Origin: Nocardioides sp. WS12
GTDB lineage: Bacteria > Actinomycetota > Actinomycetes > Propionibacteriales > Nocardioidaceae
Assembly (NCBI RefSeq): GCF_014108865.1
Contig: NZ_CP053928.1
Location: 124,001-188,000 of the forward strand
DNA: 64,000 nucleotides
Direction of reading: 5' to 3'
In this document: piece by piece, positions 42,990 to 52,931 of the stretch
Layout: each line of letters opens with the position of its first letter
Numbering within the stretch: the first letter of the stretch is position 1
Made by a program: the position numbers and the translations under genes
The notes under the pieces: model-generated
Database searches by the model: none
What the model saw: the letters and a program-made list of their open reading frames with translations, nothing else
What the model was told of the DNA's origin: nothing

Positions 42990-45210
42990 GGTGCGCCTCC
43001 GGTGAGTTCGAGGAGAGGGGGACGGTGGAGGGCGGCGTCGGTTGCCCCGCCCGGAGGGTCGCCAGCGCCAGGGCGATGAGGACCGAGAGGGCCACCGAGC
43101 CGGACAGGGCAAGCCCCAGCTCACGCAGCACGGGCAAGGACGACGTCAGCAGGACGCCGTACCCACCGAGGGAGAGCAGGACGGCCAGCATGACCGAGCG
43201 TTGCATCGCCGGGTCCTCGGCGCGGCGGGCTGCGAGGAGGAGGACCGTGAACTCCGAACCGACAGCGGCAGTGAGCGCGCCGAGGGCGAGGGTCAACGGA
43301 TTCAGCGCTCCGATGACGGCCACCAGCAGGGCGATCGAGAGTCCGGTCGCGATCGCGGCCGCGAGCAGGGCCAGCAGGGCGTCGCGGCGGTTGGGCAGCA
43401 ACAGGACCAGGGCGATGGCCGAGGCCAGCAGCGCGATGACACTCGCCTGGTAGCGCTCTCCATCGACCAGGTCATAGCCGCGTTCAGCGGCAGCCGGCAG
43501 TCCGGACACCTCCACGCGGTAGCCGGCCGGCGGCGGCGGGAGCGCGTCCTCGAGCGAGCGCATCAGGTTGCGGTCGTCGGCCAGGTCCGTCCATGCCACG
43601 CCGTAGCTCGCCAGCGCCTGGCGGCGGTCGAGTGACACGACCGCCGACGAGACGTACGACGGCAGGGCATTGACCCCGGCCTCGACCTGCTCGGCGCTCG
43701 GCTTCTCGCCCAGGAAGGAGAGGAGTCCGCTGACGGTGACGACCGGCTGGACCCGGTCACCGAACTGGGTGACGACCTCCTGCTCGGCCGTTCGGGACCA
43801 GGCCAGGGCTTCAGGCGTCAGGACGTTGGCACCGATCAGCCGGATGTCGACCTCGGCGCTGAAGCCGACCACCTCTTCGACGTGGACTGCTTCCTCGAGG
43901 GCAGGCAGCCCGGCCAGCAACTGCTGCGGGTCGGTCTTCAGGTCGGTGACGGCCAGTGCGCCCCAGCCCACGCCCGCGCCGAGCACGCCGACGAGGACCA
44001 CGCCGATCGCCAGCCCGCGAGGCATCGACCAGGAAAGCTTCGGATTCCGCGCCAGCGCGGGCTCTTCGGCAGCGTCGAGCAGCCCCGGGCGCACCCAGGC
44101 GGCCAGCAGGCTGAAGGCAACCACCAGCCCAAGGCCGACCGGTACGGCGTACCCGAGCTCGGCCACGAAGGGCAGCGGCGACAACAGCAGGCCCGCGAAG
44201 GCGAGGGCGGAGGAGACCGCGACGGCCAGGACCACACGCCGGTGCCCGGTACGCGAGAGATAGACGGGGTAGTAGCTGCCCAGACCGAGAATGATCGGGA
44301 GGAAGGTCGCAGCTCCCAGCGAGAGCGGTTCGTCCCGCCACCCGAAGGACCCCAGCGTTCCGGCCGTCGCACCGGCCATCACCAGCAGCGGCGCCAGGCG
44401 CCAGCGTCGACGACGGGTCCAGGGCACCAGGAGCAGCGCAAGCGCCACGACCGCGAAGGCGGTCAACGCCAGCCGCGGGACCTCACTACGCAGGCGATCG
44501 GCCAGCCCAACACTGACAACCGGAGCCCCGGTGACCGTGGTGTCGGCGCCGTCGGGGACGGCACCGTCCTCCTGCAGCACCTCGCGAACGCTGGCGGCCA
44601 TTGCAGCGGCCGCCTTCTCGTCGAGGTTCTCGCGCGGTCGGAGGTAGATCGCCACCGTTTCGTCCGCGGGCAGGTACTGACGCCACAGCGGGCGCACCTT
44701 CCCGGTCTTCGGGTCCTTCACGACCGACTGCACGAAGTCGGCATTGCTCAACGTGGGCAGGCCGGCAGGCATGGCCTGGACCAGCAGGGTGCCGTAGCGA
44801 CGTTCGAACTGCGCGAGCTCCTTGGTCCGGCCCGCCTGCTTGAGCGCGTCACGTTGTCCGCTCAACTCCGCCAACAGCTGCTTGACCCGCAGCGCGATCT
44901 GGTTCAGTGTCGTCGCCGGCCCGAAGGTCGCGACGACGTCGTCCAGCGCCGAGAGCTCGCCCTCCAGCTGAAGCAGGCGCGGCAGCCGGTCCTTATCGAG
45001 CGGGTCTCCCCCACCCTCGACGAGGACCACCACCGGATCCCCGCCGAACTGCTGCGCCATGCCCGCGAGCGCCTCGACGGCCGGATCGTTGGCCGGGAGC
45101 AGCGACTCCAGATCACTGTCGACCTCGAGCCTGCTCAGCCCGATGGCAGCCCACGCCCCCGCCGCGACCACGAGGGCCACGGCGACGAGGAAGCGCAGGC
45201 GGGTATTCAC
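42970..45210 (-). CDS. RND/MMPL-superfamily transporter linked to the mce operon
   Basis: 746 residues. Two repeats, each one helix, a large outer domain (LEVDSDLESLLPANDPAVEAL ... LLAELSGQRDALKQAGRTK) and a five-helix bundle, as in hopanoid/lipid exporters of the MMPL family. The start GTG overlaps the mceF stop (GTGA), so it is coupled to the importer. May hand lipids between membrane and envelope together with Mce proteins; that partnership is inferred. Confidence 0.88.
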   Translation of the reverse strand: MNTRLRFLVAVALVVAAGAWAAIGLSRLEVDSDLESLLPANDPAVEALAGMAQQFGGDPVVVLVEGGGDPLDKDRLPRLLQLEGELSALDDVVATFGPATTLNQIALRVKQLLAELSGQRDALKQAGRTKELAQFERRYGTLLVQAMPAGLPTLSNADFVQSVVKDPKTGKVRPLWRQYLPADETVAIYLRPRENLDEKAAAAMAASVREVLQEDGAVPDGADTTVTGAPVVSVGLADRLRSEVPRLALTAFAVVALALLLVPWTRRRRWRLAPLLVMAGATAGTLGSFGWRDEPLSLGAATFLPIILGLGSYYPVYLSRTGHRRVVLAVAVSSALAFAGLLLSPLPFVAELGYAVPVGLGLVVAFSLLAAWVRPGLLDAAEEPALARNPKLSWSMPRGLAIGVVLVGVLGAGVGWGALAVTDLKTDPQQLLAGLPALEEAVHVEEVVGFSAEVDIRLIGANVLTPEALAWSRTAEQEVVTQFGDRVQPVVTVSGLLSFLGEKPSAEQVEAGVNALPSYVSSAVVSLDRRQALASYGVAWTDLADDRNLMRSLEDALPPPPAGYRVEVSGLPAAAERGYDLVDGERYQASVIALLASAIALVLLLPNRRDALLALLAAAIATGLSIALLVAVIGALNPLTLALGALTAAVGSEFTVLLLAARRAEDPAMQRSVMLAVLLSLGGYGVLLTSSLPVLRELGLALSGSVALSVLIALALATLRAGQPTPPSTVPLSSNSPEAHHEPVHH

Positions 45211-46508
45211 TCTTCGTCCCGCTCCACATGGGGGTACGTGCCCTTGAACGGACCGGGGTTCCGGGACTCGCCCGGCTTCGGGTATCCGTTGGACTTGTCG
45301 AGGATCCCCGTGTTGAGGGGCAGCGGGTTGCCCTTGAGCGAGCCCTCGTTGAGGACCGGCATGATCCGCAGGTAGTGACCGTTGACGTCGGAGTTGCCCA
45401 GCATGGCCGACCAGCCGCCAATGAACGCCCCGAGGTCGGGGCCGTAGGGCTTCATGAACGCGAGCATCGGGTTCACGTCGGCCAGGACCGCACGGGTGGT
45501 CGGAATGATCCGCACGAGCTGCTTCGCCACGTCCGGAACACGCTCGAGCGTGGCTGGCGCCTTGTCGAGCGTGGCGTCCAGCGACGGCAGGAGGCCCCGG
45601 AGGTCGCGCGTCGTCGCGGGCAGGTACGCCAGGGCCCGGGTCAGGGCCGGCGCTGCGCCGTTGATCCCCTTCGTCACCGGTCGGAGGTCCTTCGCCAGGA
45701 CCGAGAGCTGGGTCGTGGCCTCACGAGCCGTGGACAGCACACCCGGCAACGCGCGGACCGTCGCCTCGATGTCACTCTTCTGTGACGCGGTACTGGAGGT
45801 CAGCAGACCGGCCTGCTCGACGAGGTCGACGATCCGACCCTGTCCGGAGTCCAGCGCTGTCATGACCCGGCTCGAGGTCGAGACCAGCTGCTGCAGGTCC
45901 TGCGACTGCGCTTCGAGAGCGTCGAGGACGTCGTACCCCTCACGGCCGAGGTTCCCCAGGCCGGTCAGGGTCTGTGCGATCTGGTCGCCCGTCTGCTCGG
46001 TGGAGGCGCCGAGCGACTGGAGCGAGGCGCTCAGGTCGGCGCGGGTGCCCTTGTCGAGACTCGCGAGCAGGTCGTCGAGCTGGACACTCGGGACCAGCGC
46101 ATCCGCCGGCAAGGTCGCTCCGTCGGGAAGCTCTGCACCGGAACCGTCGACGATCTCGACGTAGGTCTCCTCGATGAGGGACTTCGAGCGAAGGTGCAGG
46201 CGCGCGCCCTCGTGCAGCGGCATCGCCGCCGCCTCGTCGATCTGGAGGACGACCTTGGCCGTCCCCCCAGCGGCGTCGAGCTGGCGCACCTTGCCGACCC
46301 GGACGCCGGCGACCATGACGTCGGAGTCGTAGACCAGGTTGTCGACGTCCTTCGACTCGAACGACACGCGGTAGCCGTCGCTGGAGACCAGCGGCAGGCG
46401 GCCGCCCATGTTGATCCAGAGGTAGCCGAACAACAAGGTGCAGGCCGAGATGAAGGCGATGACGGTCACTGCGCGGAGCCGCGGGATCACGGTATAGGGG
46501 ATGCGCAT
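45207..46508 (-). CDS. Mce family protein, sixth (MceF position)
   Basis: 433 residues. N-terminal membrane anchor (AVTVIAFISACTLLFGYLWIN), MlaD/MCE domain (SDVMVAGVRVGKVRQLD, LIEETYVEIVDGSG) and a long helical region rich in DLR and LPA repeats, ending in a Pro-rich acidic tail. An ISAC within the anchor resembles a lipobox but is followed by more hydrophobic residues. Start overlaps the mceE stop by one base (TGATG). Mce hexamers form a lipid conduit across the envelope. Confidence 0.92.
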   Translation of the reverse strand: MRIPYTVIPRLRAVTVIAFISACTLLFGYLWINMGGRLPLVSSDGYRVSFESKDVDNLVYDSDVMVAGVRVGKVRQLDAAGGTAKVVLQIDEAAAMPLHEGARLHLRSKSLIEETYVEIVDGSGAELPDGATLPADALVPSVQLDDLLASLDKGTRADLSASLQSLGASTEQTGDQIAQTLTGLGNLGREGYDVLDALEAQSQDLQQLVSTSSRVMTALDSGQGRIVDLVEQAGLLTSSTASQKSDIEATVRALPGVLSTAREATTQLSVLAKDLRPVTKGINGAAPALTRALAYLPATTRDLRGLLPSLDATLDKAPATLERVPDVAKQLVRIIPTTRAVLADVNPMLAFMKPYGPDLGAFIGGWSAMLGNSDVNGHYLRIMPVLNEGSLKGNPLPLNTGILDKSNGYPKPGESRNPGPFKGTYPHVERDEE

Positions 46509-47743
46509 CAGCGGTCACTTCCGTTCGGGATGGGCAGCGACGACGTGTTGAGCACCGCTTGGCCACGCAGGATGCCGCCATTGGCGTCCTGCAGGCTGAC
46601 GAAGGACGCGGTGTTGTAGACGAAGGCCTGGAGGTCGACCATCCGTGACACCAGCACCTGGGTCCCGCGGTCCAGCCGCGCTGCGATCGGTACGACGTCG
46701 TCGAGCGTGGGTTGCAACGCGTTGACGAAGGGCCGCAGGTCAGCGATCACCGGACGCAACTGCTCGACCACCGGACGGGCGCGGACGGCGGTGTCCTCGA
46801 CCTCCTTGGCCACGTCGCCCAGGGACTCCAGTGCGGACGGCAGTTCGCCGGACGCCTTGCGCAGGTTGACCAGGGCAGGGTCCAGCTCAGCGCTGAGACC
46901 GGTCACGGCCGACGTCGCCTCCCGCAGCTCATCGGTGGCCCCCGGAAGTGCCTTGAGCGCGGCGCGCACGTCGTCGTCGTGCGCGGCGAGCGTGGTCACG
47001 GTGGTGGCGAGCGAGGCGACCAGCCGCTGCAACCTCTTGTCGTCCTTGCCAGCCGCCGTCGCGATCTGCTGCAGGGCGGTGACCAAGGACGCGATCGACT
47101 CGCGGCGCTGCGCCATCGCCTTCACGACGGGCCGGAAGGTGCCGAGCGTCTGGTCAGCAGCATCGAGGCCGTTCGGCAGGTCCGTCGGTGCATTCGCCAG
47201 AGCCACGTCGGACTCGCCCAACAACGAGGTGAGGGCCGCCCGGGTGCTCTCGTCGAGGTGACCGAGCACCTCGTCGATCTGCACCGGGTTGGAGGTCTGG
47301 TCGACCGGGATGACGGCTCCGTCCTTCAGCTCACCCGCCTGCTCGGTGCCCTGGCTCATCTCGACGTACATGTCGTTGAGCGGCGTCTTCGGTCGCAGGA
47401 CGAGGTGGGTGTCCTTGTAGACCGGGTGGCCCGGGTCGAGCGACAGGGTCAGTCGTGCCCGACCGTCATCAGTGACCTCGGCCTCGGTGATCCGGCCCAC
47501 CGTGACGCCCGCGATCCGGACCTCCTGACCGTTGCCGGGGCTGATCGCGGGGACGCTGCGGAAGTCAGCCTTGAGGATGACCTCGTCCTGCCAGGGCCAG
47601 TGCACCCGCTGCTTGGCGAGGATCACCCCAGCGACGAGCAGGCCGGCGAGGACCAGCGCGACGATGGCAGTCAGGTCGCGCCCGAGTCCCGGGACCGTGC
47701 GCGCACGCTCCCATCCACGGACGAAGCGGTTCCTGGTGGTCAC
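46508..47743 (-). CDS. Mce family protein, fifth (MceE position)
   Basis: 411 residues. Anchor LTAIVALVLAGLLVAGVILA, MCE domain (GQEVRIAGVTVGRITEAEV, PLNDMYVEMSQGT), long helical stalk (to about 360) and short tail. The mycobacterial MceE lipoprotein cysteine is absent. The start GTG overlaps the mceD stop (GTGA). Member of the heterohexameric lipid channel. Confidence 0.92.
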   Translation of the reverse strand: MTTRNRFVRGWERARTVPGLGRDLTAIVALVLAGLLVAGVILAKQRVHWPWQDEVILKADFRSVPAISPGNGQEVRIAGVTVGRITEAEVTDDGRARLTLSLDPGHPVYKDTHLVLRPKTPLNDMYVEMSQGTEQAGELKDGAVIPVDQTSNPVQIDEVLGHLDESTRAALTSLLGESDVALANAPTDLPNGLDAADQTLGTFRPVVKAMAQRRESIASLVTALQQIATAAGKDDKRLQRLVASLATTVTTLAAHDDDVRAALKALPGATDELREATSAVTGLSAELDPALVNLRKASGELPSALESLGDVAKEVEDTAVRARPVVEQLRPVIADLRPFVNALQPTLDDVVPIAARLDRGTQVLVSRMVDLQAFVYNTASFVSLQDANGGILRGQAVLNTSSLPIPNGSDR

Positions 47744-49044
47744 GGTGCCCCCTGCGGGTAGGCGAGCTGCATGAGCAACTGCTCGAAGCTGATGGGCAGG
47801 TTCGACACGGAGCCGACCCCGAACCCGGGCTGGAAGTGGATGGTCGAGCCGTTGCGGTCGGTCATCTTGCCGGCGTTGTTCATGCCGGCGATGAGATCGC
47901 CGAACTCCTTGTAGAAGACGGTGTCGTTGCCACCGTCCTTGTACATGCCCGTGCCGGTGAAGTCGCTGTTGAGGGCCTCGACGATCGGGCCCTTGATCCG
48001 GTCGATGGGCTTGCCGTCGACGTCGTCGAGAATCGCTGTCCCGTCGATGGCGGAAGGCACCAGGTCGTCGACGAGCGGGCGAAGGTCGGCCAGTGCCGGG
48101 CGGAGGTCCGCCATGACCGGCTTCAGCTCCCGGAGCGCCGGGTGGAGCGCCCGGAGGGTGGCGCTGAGGCGCCGCGCCGTCGGCAGGGCGTCATCGGACA
48201 CGTCACGCAGTTCCTCGAGGCTGTGGTCCAGCGCGCCGAGCCCCGCACGCGTCGACCGCAGCGTCTGTGGCAGGTCCTCGACCGTTTCGGCGACGTCGGG
48301 CGAGGACGCGGCCAGCGTGTCGCTGACCTCGGCCAGACCGGTCAGGGCTGAGTCCAGGCGACCCTGGTTCTGGTTCAGGGTGCGGGCGGTGTCGTCGAGA
48401 GAGGCCACCAGCTCGCGCAGGTCCGCCGGCTTCTCCCCACGCAGGGCGGAGAGGGTGACGCCGAGCGGACGCAGCGTGTCGGGTGCGTCCTCGATGAGGC
48501 CGTGCACCGCCCTCTGGCCGTCCTTGTCCAGCGTCTCGTCGAGACGCCGGATCGTGCGCTGGGTGCTCGCACGTGCCTCGGGCTTCAGGGTCTCCAGCAC
48601 GCGGTCGAGCTCGACGGGCGTCGTCGTACGGTCGACGCCGATCGCGTCGACCTCACCGGGATCGCCGCCGGGCGCGAGCTCCACGTAGTAGTTGCCACCC
48701 AGGAGAGTGGTCGGTCGCAGGGCAGCCGACGGATCCTTGCGGAGCTTCTTGGTGACGCCCTTCTCCAGATGCAGGGTGGCGACGGCGGTGCCGTCCTCCT
48801 GGTGCTCGACCTCAGTGACGATGCCGACCGGCACGCCGGCGACCTTGACGCGGGTGACGTGGCTGCGGAGCTGGTAGTCCCGGGCGAAGGTCACCTTGAT
48901 GTCGTCACCAGGGCTGAGGAAGGTCTGGATCTGCGTCTTCTGGAACAGCGTCACGCCGAGCACCATCAGCAGGGTGATCACGACCACCCCCACTCGGGGC
49001 GAGGAGAACCGCTCGAAGCGGTGCAGTGCCTTGAGCAACATCAT
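47740..49044 (-). CDS. Mce family protein, fourth (MceD position)
   Basis: 434 residues. Anchor VGVVVITLLMVLGVTLFQKT, MCE domain (RVKVAGVPVGIVTEVEHQ, TLLGGNYYVELAPGG), helical stalk with repeated ADLRP, and a C-terminal segment containing GDLIAGMNNAG. Start ATG 49044 has GGGAG and overlaps the mceC stop (ATGA). Confidence 0.92.
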   Translation of the reverse strand: MMLLKALHRFERFSSPRVGVVVITLLMVLGVTLFQKTQIQTFLSPGDDIKVTFARDYQLRSHVTRVKVAGVPVGIVTEVEHQEDGTAVATLHLEKGVTKKLRKDPSAALRPTTLLGGNYYVELAPGGDPGEVDAIGVDRTTTPVELDRVLETLKPEARASTQRTIRRLDETLDKDGQRAVHGLIEDAPDTLRPLGVTLSALRGEKPADLRELVASLDDTARTLNQNQGRLDSALTGLAEVSDTLAASSPDVAETVEDLPQTLRSTRAGLGALDHSLEELRDVSDDALPTARRLSATLRALHPALRELKPVMADLRPALADLRPLVDDLVPSAIDGTAILDDVDGKPIDRIKGPIVEALNSDFTGTGMYKDGGNDTVFYKEFGDLIAGMNNAGKMTDRNGSTIHFQPGFGVGSVSNLPISFEQLLMQLAYPQGAP

Positions 49045-50303
49045 CGGCTCCCGAAGAGGGTCGTGGCGCGGTCGGTCTCAGCCTCACCAGGCGCCGGGTA
49101 CGGGTTGCGGTGGACGAACGGTTCCCTCACGGGCACTGCGCCGGTGATTGCCTCGGGCCGGACGACCAGCGCGATGCGCAGGGCGTTGCCCGACTTGTCG
49201 CCGTACCGGTTGGCACTGCCCCAGCGCTCGAAGAAGCGGATCAGTTCCGGCGTGTAGGGCGCGAGGACCGCGACCGGCTCAGCCGTGCTGTCGAACGTCT
49301 TCTTGAGGCGGGACACGAGGGGACGGGCGTCGTCCATGGCCCCCGCAAGCGAGTTGACGGCTGGGACAGCCTTCTTCGCAACGCCGGGAACCTTGTCCAG
49401 GACCGGCCTGCTCTCCCGCAACACTGCGCGCAGCGTCGGGGTGGCCTCGCCCAGCGACCGGGCGCCGGGCCGGAGGGCACGCATGCCGGTGTTCAGTTCC
49501 TGGAGCGGCACCCGCAGGTCCTTCATGGCCTGTGTGGTGCTGTCCAGAGCAGGCGCTGCCTCCTCGATGGTCTGCTCGAGCGGCGCACCTCCGTCGACCG
49601 CGAGGGCGTCCATGGTCGTCGCCAGGTCCTCCATCAACTGGCCCACCTTCTCGGTGCGGCCGTCGAAGCGGCCCGACAACTTCTCGGAGGACTGGAGGAA
49701 CTCATCGAGGTCCGCCTCGGGAGCAGCAAGGGTCTTCGCCACGACGCGCAGGTCTGCGAGCAGCTCGGGAGCGTGGCTGAGGAAGTCCGCCAGGTCGGGC
49801 GCATGTCCGGCGGCGCCTGTCCCCGTCTCGTACAGCAAGGAAGCCGTCGACGTGCGGGTCGGACCGTCGAGCACCGAGAGCACCTGGTCGAGATTGACCG
49901 GCGACGTGACGCCAGCGTCGTCCAGCTTTCCGTCCTGCGGCATCTGCCCGGACTCAGCCTTACCGGGGTCGATCATCACGAAGTTCTGACCCAGTGCGGA
50001 CCGGGCGACGATCACTGCCTTCGCGTCGCGGTAGACGTCCTGGTCGGTGTCGAGCTGCATGTCGACCCGTGCCTTGCCGTTCTCGTAGCTGATCGTGCGC
50101 ACCTGGCCGATCCGGACGCTTGCCGTCCGGACGTCGTCGCCCTCACGCAGGCCACCGATGTCGTCGAAGGACGCGCTGGTGGTGCGGAAGGACTGACCCG
50201 GAAGCCCGGTGCTCGCCGTCAGGGAGAGGTAGAGGGCAAGTGCCAACCCCAGGACGACGGCGAGGCCCACGATGCGGATCGTGTTGGTTCGTGCGAGGCG
50301 CAT
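49041..50303 (-). CDS. Mce family protein, third (MceC position)
   Basis: 420 residues. Anchor IRIVGLAVVLGLALALYLSL, MCE domain (GDDVRTASVRIGQVRTISYENG, ALGQNFVMIDPG), helical stalk and a tail with ELIRFFERWGSANRYGDKSG. Start is 3 bases beyond the mceB stop. Confidence 0.92.
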   Translation of the reverse strand: MRLARTNTIRIVGLAVVLGLALALYLSLTASTGLPGQSFRTTSASFDDIGGLREGDDVRTASVRIGQVRTISYENGKARVDMQLDTDQDVYRDAKAVIVARSALGQNFVMIDPGKAESGQMPQDGKLDDAGVTSPVNLDQVLSVLDGPTRTSTASLLYETGTGAAGHAPDLADFLSHAPELLADLRVVAKTLAAPEADLDEFLQSSEKLSGRFDGRTEKVGQLMEDLATTMDALAVDGGAPLEQTIEEAAPALDSTTQAMKDLRVPLQELNTGMRALRPGARSLGEATPTLRAVLRESRPVLDKVPGVAKKAVPAVNSLAGAMDDARPLVSRLKKTFDSTAEPVAVLAPYTPELIRFFERWGSANRYGDKSGNALRIALVVRPEAITGAVPVREPFVHRNPYPAPGEAETDRATTLFGSR

Positions 50304-50306
50304 GAC

Positions 50307-51701
50307 TCAGAGCCCTCCGAGCAGGTAGGAGAGAAGGTTTCCCTCTTGGGACGAGGTGAGACCGGTGGCGCTACCGCCCGTGGCGGCCTTACTGGGCGAC
50401 TTGCCACCGAGCAGGCCCTTCAGCGGGTCGGTCAGACCACTCAACGTGTCGTTCAGGTTGCCGAGCAGTCCGGCGAGCGGCGGTGCGGGCTTGCCGCCTG
50501 CCGCCTTCCCGTCAGTCGTCGGCGGTGCTGCTGCGCCTTTGGGAATCAGGCCGGTCAACACGTCCGTGGTCACCAGGACGTGAGCCCGGAAGTAGTGCGA
50601 CAACCCGTCCTGGCCGTTGGTGGTCAGTGCCCAGTACTTCACGAAATCGAGGATCGTGGTCAGGTTGTCGAGTGCACCGGTGGCGATCCGTCGCCCGCTG
50701 TGGGCGGTCGTCCTCATGTCCGGCGACAGACTGGCCAGGGACTGCGCAACGGGCCGCGCCCGCTCGAGCAGCACCTCAGCCTTGTCGAGGACGGGATCGA
50801 GGCCGTTGAGCGCGGGCTCCGCGCTCCTGGCGAACGCCTCCAGCTCACCGCTGATCTTGACCAGGTTCTCGGTCGCGGGACGCAGCGCAGCAAGGACCGG
50901 TGCGGTGGCACCCGCAGCGCCTGACAGTGCTGCCAGGGTCGTGCGTGCCTCCCGCAGCGCAGCCGGCAGCCGCTCGAGCGTGTCACCCAGCGCGCGGTCG
51001 CTGCGCGCGGTGGCACCGAGCGTCTTGTCCGTTGCGCCGATCAGGGTGTCGAGCTGCTCACCGTTGTCGGTCGCGAGCTGCTCGGCCACCGGGGTGACGG
51101 AGTCGATCAACTGCTGGAGAACGGTGTTCTGATCAGCGAGGATCTGGCCCAGCCGATCGGTGTCCTGCAGGGCGGGGGCGAGTGCCTTGATCGCGCGGTC
51201 CGCGTCCTCGCCGTGTCCGAGCATGCCCTGGCCCAGCGTGGTGACCAGCATGGAGAGGGCAGTGCCCGTGGGCGCGTCCACCATGTTGAGGACCTCGTCC
51301 AGGTCCGTCGCCCGCGAGGTCTGGTCGAGCGGCAGCGACCCACCGTCGGCAAGAACTCCGGCGTCGGCGGTGCCACGCTCGAGCTCGATGAAACGCTCGC
51401 CGAGCAGGCCGACCGGCCGAACCCGAGCCGTCGCGTCCTCGTGGATCGGGAGCACCTCGTCGTCGAGCACGAGCCCCACCTTGGCGATCCCGTCCTCCAC
51501 CTCGATCGAGCCGATGGTGCCGACCTTCACGCCGGAGGCCTTGACGTCGTTGCCCTTGATCAGCGGGCTGGCGTCGGTGAAGTAGACATACATGTCCGGA
51601 TCCTCGGGCGACAGCATGTCGATCGTGGTCCGGCCGGTGATGGCCAGGCCGAGGACAGCAGCAATGGCCACCGCCGCAAATCTGGTCCGGGTCGCGCTCA
51701 T
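50307..51701 (-). CDS. Mce family protein, second (MceB position)
   Basis: 464 residues. Anchor FAAVAIAAVLGLAITG, MCE domain (GNDVKASGVKVGTIGSIEVEDG, GLLGERFIELERG), stalk, and a longer Gly/Ala/Pro-rich C-terminus. Start is the ATG at 51701, which overlaps the mceA stop; a GTG at 51704 is possible. Confidence 0.92.
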   Translation of the reverse strand: MSATRTRFAAVAIAAVLGLAITGRTTIDMLSPEDPDMYVYFTDASPLIKGNDVKASGVKVGTIGSIEVEDGIAKVGLVLDDEVLPIHEDATARVRPVGLLGERFIELERGTADAGVLADGGSLPLDQTSRATDLDEVLNMVDAPTGTALSMLVTTLGQGMLGHGEDADRAIKALAPALQDTDRLGQILADQNTVLQQLIDSVTPVAEQLATDNGEQLDTLIGATDKTLGATARSDRALGDTLERLPAALREARTTLAALSGAAGATAPVLAALRPATENLVKISGELEAFARSAEPALNGLDPVLDKAEVLLERARPVAQSLASLSPDMRTTAHSGRRIATGALDNLTTILDFVKYWALTTNGQDGLSHYFRAHVLVTTDVLTGLIPKGAAAPPTTDGKAAGGKPAPPLAGLLGNLNDTLSGLTDPLKGLLGGKSPSKAATGGSATGLTSSQEGNLLSYLLGGL

Positions 51702-52930
51702 CACTGCATCTCATTTCCGTGGGCATCGGTCCAGCGCTGTCCTTCGGACTCGCCCGGGTACCGGGTCAGGTGCTGAGTGACTCCCGGCGGCAGGATGCCG
51801 GGGTTGTTGACCAGGCTCGTCGGGCCTTCCTGGACGAACGCCCGCAGGTAGTGGCCGTTCGCGTCATAGTTCGACGCAGCCGATCCCCAGTTCGACAGCC
51901 AACCCATGAGCTCCGGCGTGTAGGGACGGAGATAGGTCAGCGCGGGACCGAGGTCACCGAGGACCTGGTTCGCCTGCGGCAGCACACTCTCCGCGCCATC
52001 GAGCAGGTCCGGTGTGTAGTCGAGCAGCGTGCGGGCCGACGCGAGGGTCGGGCGCAACTCAGCGATGGTGGGCCGCAGGTCGCGAAGGACCGGTTCCAGT
52101 TGCTCGGCGACGCCGGGCAGTTGCTGCAACCCGGGCGCGAGGGCGCGGAGCAGCGGGCTGGCGGCTTCCACCGTTCCGGGGACCTCGCTCAGCGTTGCCT
52201 CGGCCGTCTTCAGCGTCTCAGGCAGCTCAGCGAGCGCCTTGGCGAGCTGGGCGCGGTTGGCAGCGATGGTGCCGGTTGCCGTCGTCAGGTCCGTGATCGT
52301 CGACCCGAGGTCGCGATCATGCGCCTCCAGGGTTCCCATCAGGTCCGACAGACGGGTGATGAGCTTGCGGATCGTCGGACCGTCGTTGCCGACGGCGTCG
52401 AGCACCTGGCCGAGCGCTTCCACTGCCGGGCCGAGGGTCTGCAGGGTGGACTGGACGTCGCCCTCCTTGCCCTTCAGCGTGCCGGAGAGCCGGTCGAGAA
52501 GGCTCTGCAGCTTCTGGCGGGTGGGCTTGTCGAGTGCGGCCAGGACCTGGTCCAGCTCGACCCGGTCGACCGAGCCTTCGACGAGAGCGCCGTCGGCCAG
52601 GGCCGGGGCGGCGTCCTTGCCGGGGAACAGCTCGAGAATGCGCTCGCCGAGCAATGCCTTGTAGGACACGCGCGCCGTCGTACCGTCGTGCAACGGGGCG
52701 TAGTCCTCGTTGAGGGCAACCGTGATGACGGCCTTGCCGTCGCGGGTGTCGAGCTCCTTGACGCGGCCGGCCGTGGCACCGTCGATCTCGACCTCCGAGC
52801 CGGGAACCAGATTGGTCGCGGCGGGCAGGACGACGTCGACGGTGTAGTCGTCACCGGCGCCGGTGATGACGACGGCCGACACCGCGAGGATCGCGCCGGC
52901 GCTGAGTGCTGCGATGAGTGGTCGAGGCAT
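51701..52930 (-). CDS. Mce family protein, first (MceA position)
   Basis: 409 residues. Anchor LIAALSAGAILAVSAVVITG, MCE domain (GSEVEIDGATAGRVKELDTRDG, ALLGERILELFPG), long helical stalk, and the tail GNSAAS-like WGSAASNYDANGHYLRAF seen in several Mce proteins of the set. Begins one base after the ATPase stop. First of six consecutive Mce subunits. Confidence 0.92.
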   Translation of the reverse strand: MPRPLIAALSAGAILAVSAVVITGAGDDYTVDVVLPAATNLVPGSEVEIDGATAGRVKELDTRDGKAVITVALNEDYAPLHDGTTARVSYKALLGERILELFPGKDAAPALADGALVEGSVDRVELDQVLAALDKPTRQKLQSLLDRLSGTLKGKEGDVQSTLQTLGPAVEALGQVLDAVGNDGPTIRKLITRLSDLMGTLEAHDRDLGSTITDLTTATGTIAANRAQLAKALAELPETLKTAEATLSEVPGTVEAASPLLRALAPGLQQLPGVAEQLEPVLRDLRPTIAELRPTLASARTLLDYTPDLLDGAESVLPQANQVLGDLGPALTYLRPYTPELMGWLSNWGSAASNYDANGHYLRAFVQEGPTSLVNNPGILPPGVTQHLTRYPGESEGQRWTDAHGNEMQ

Positions 52931-52931
52931 G

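Noticed and set aside
45207..46508. ISAC in the MceF anchor as a lipoprotein signal.
   Set aside because: The Cys is followed by another 8-10 hydrophobic residues, so it lies within the membrane helix, not at a cleavage site.
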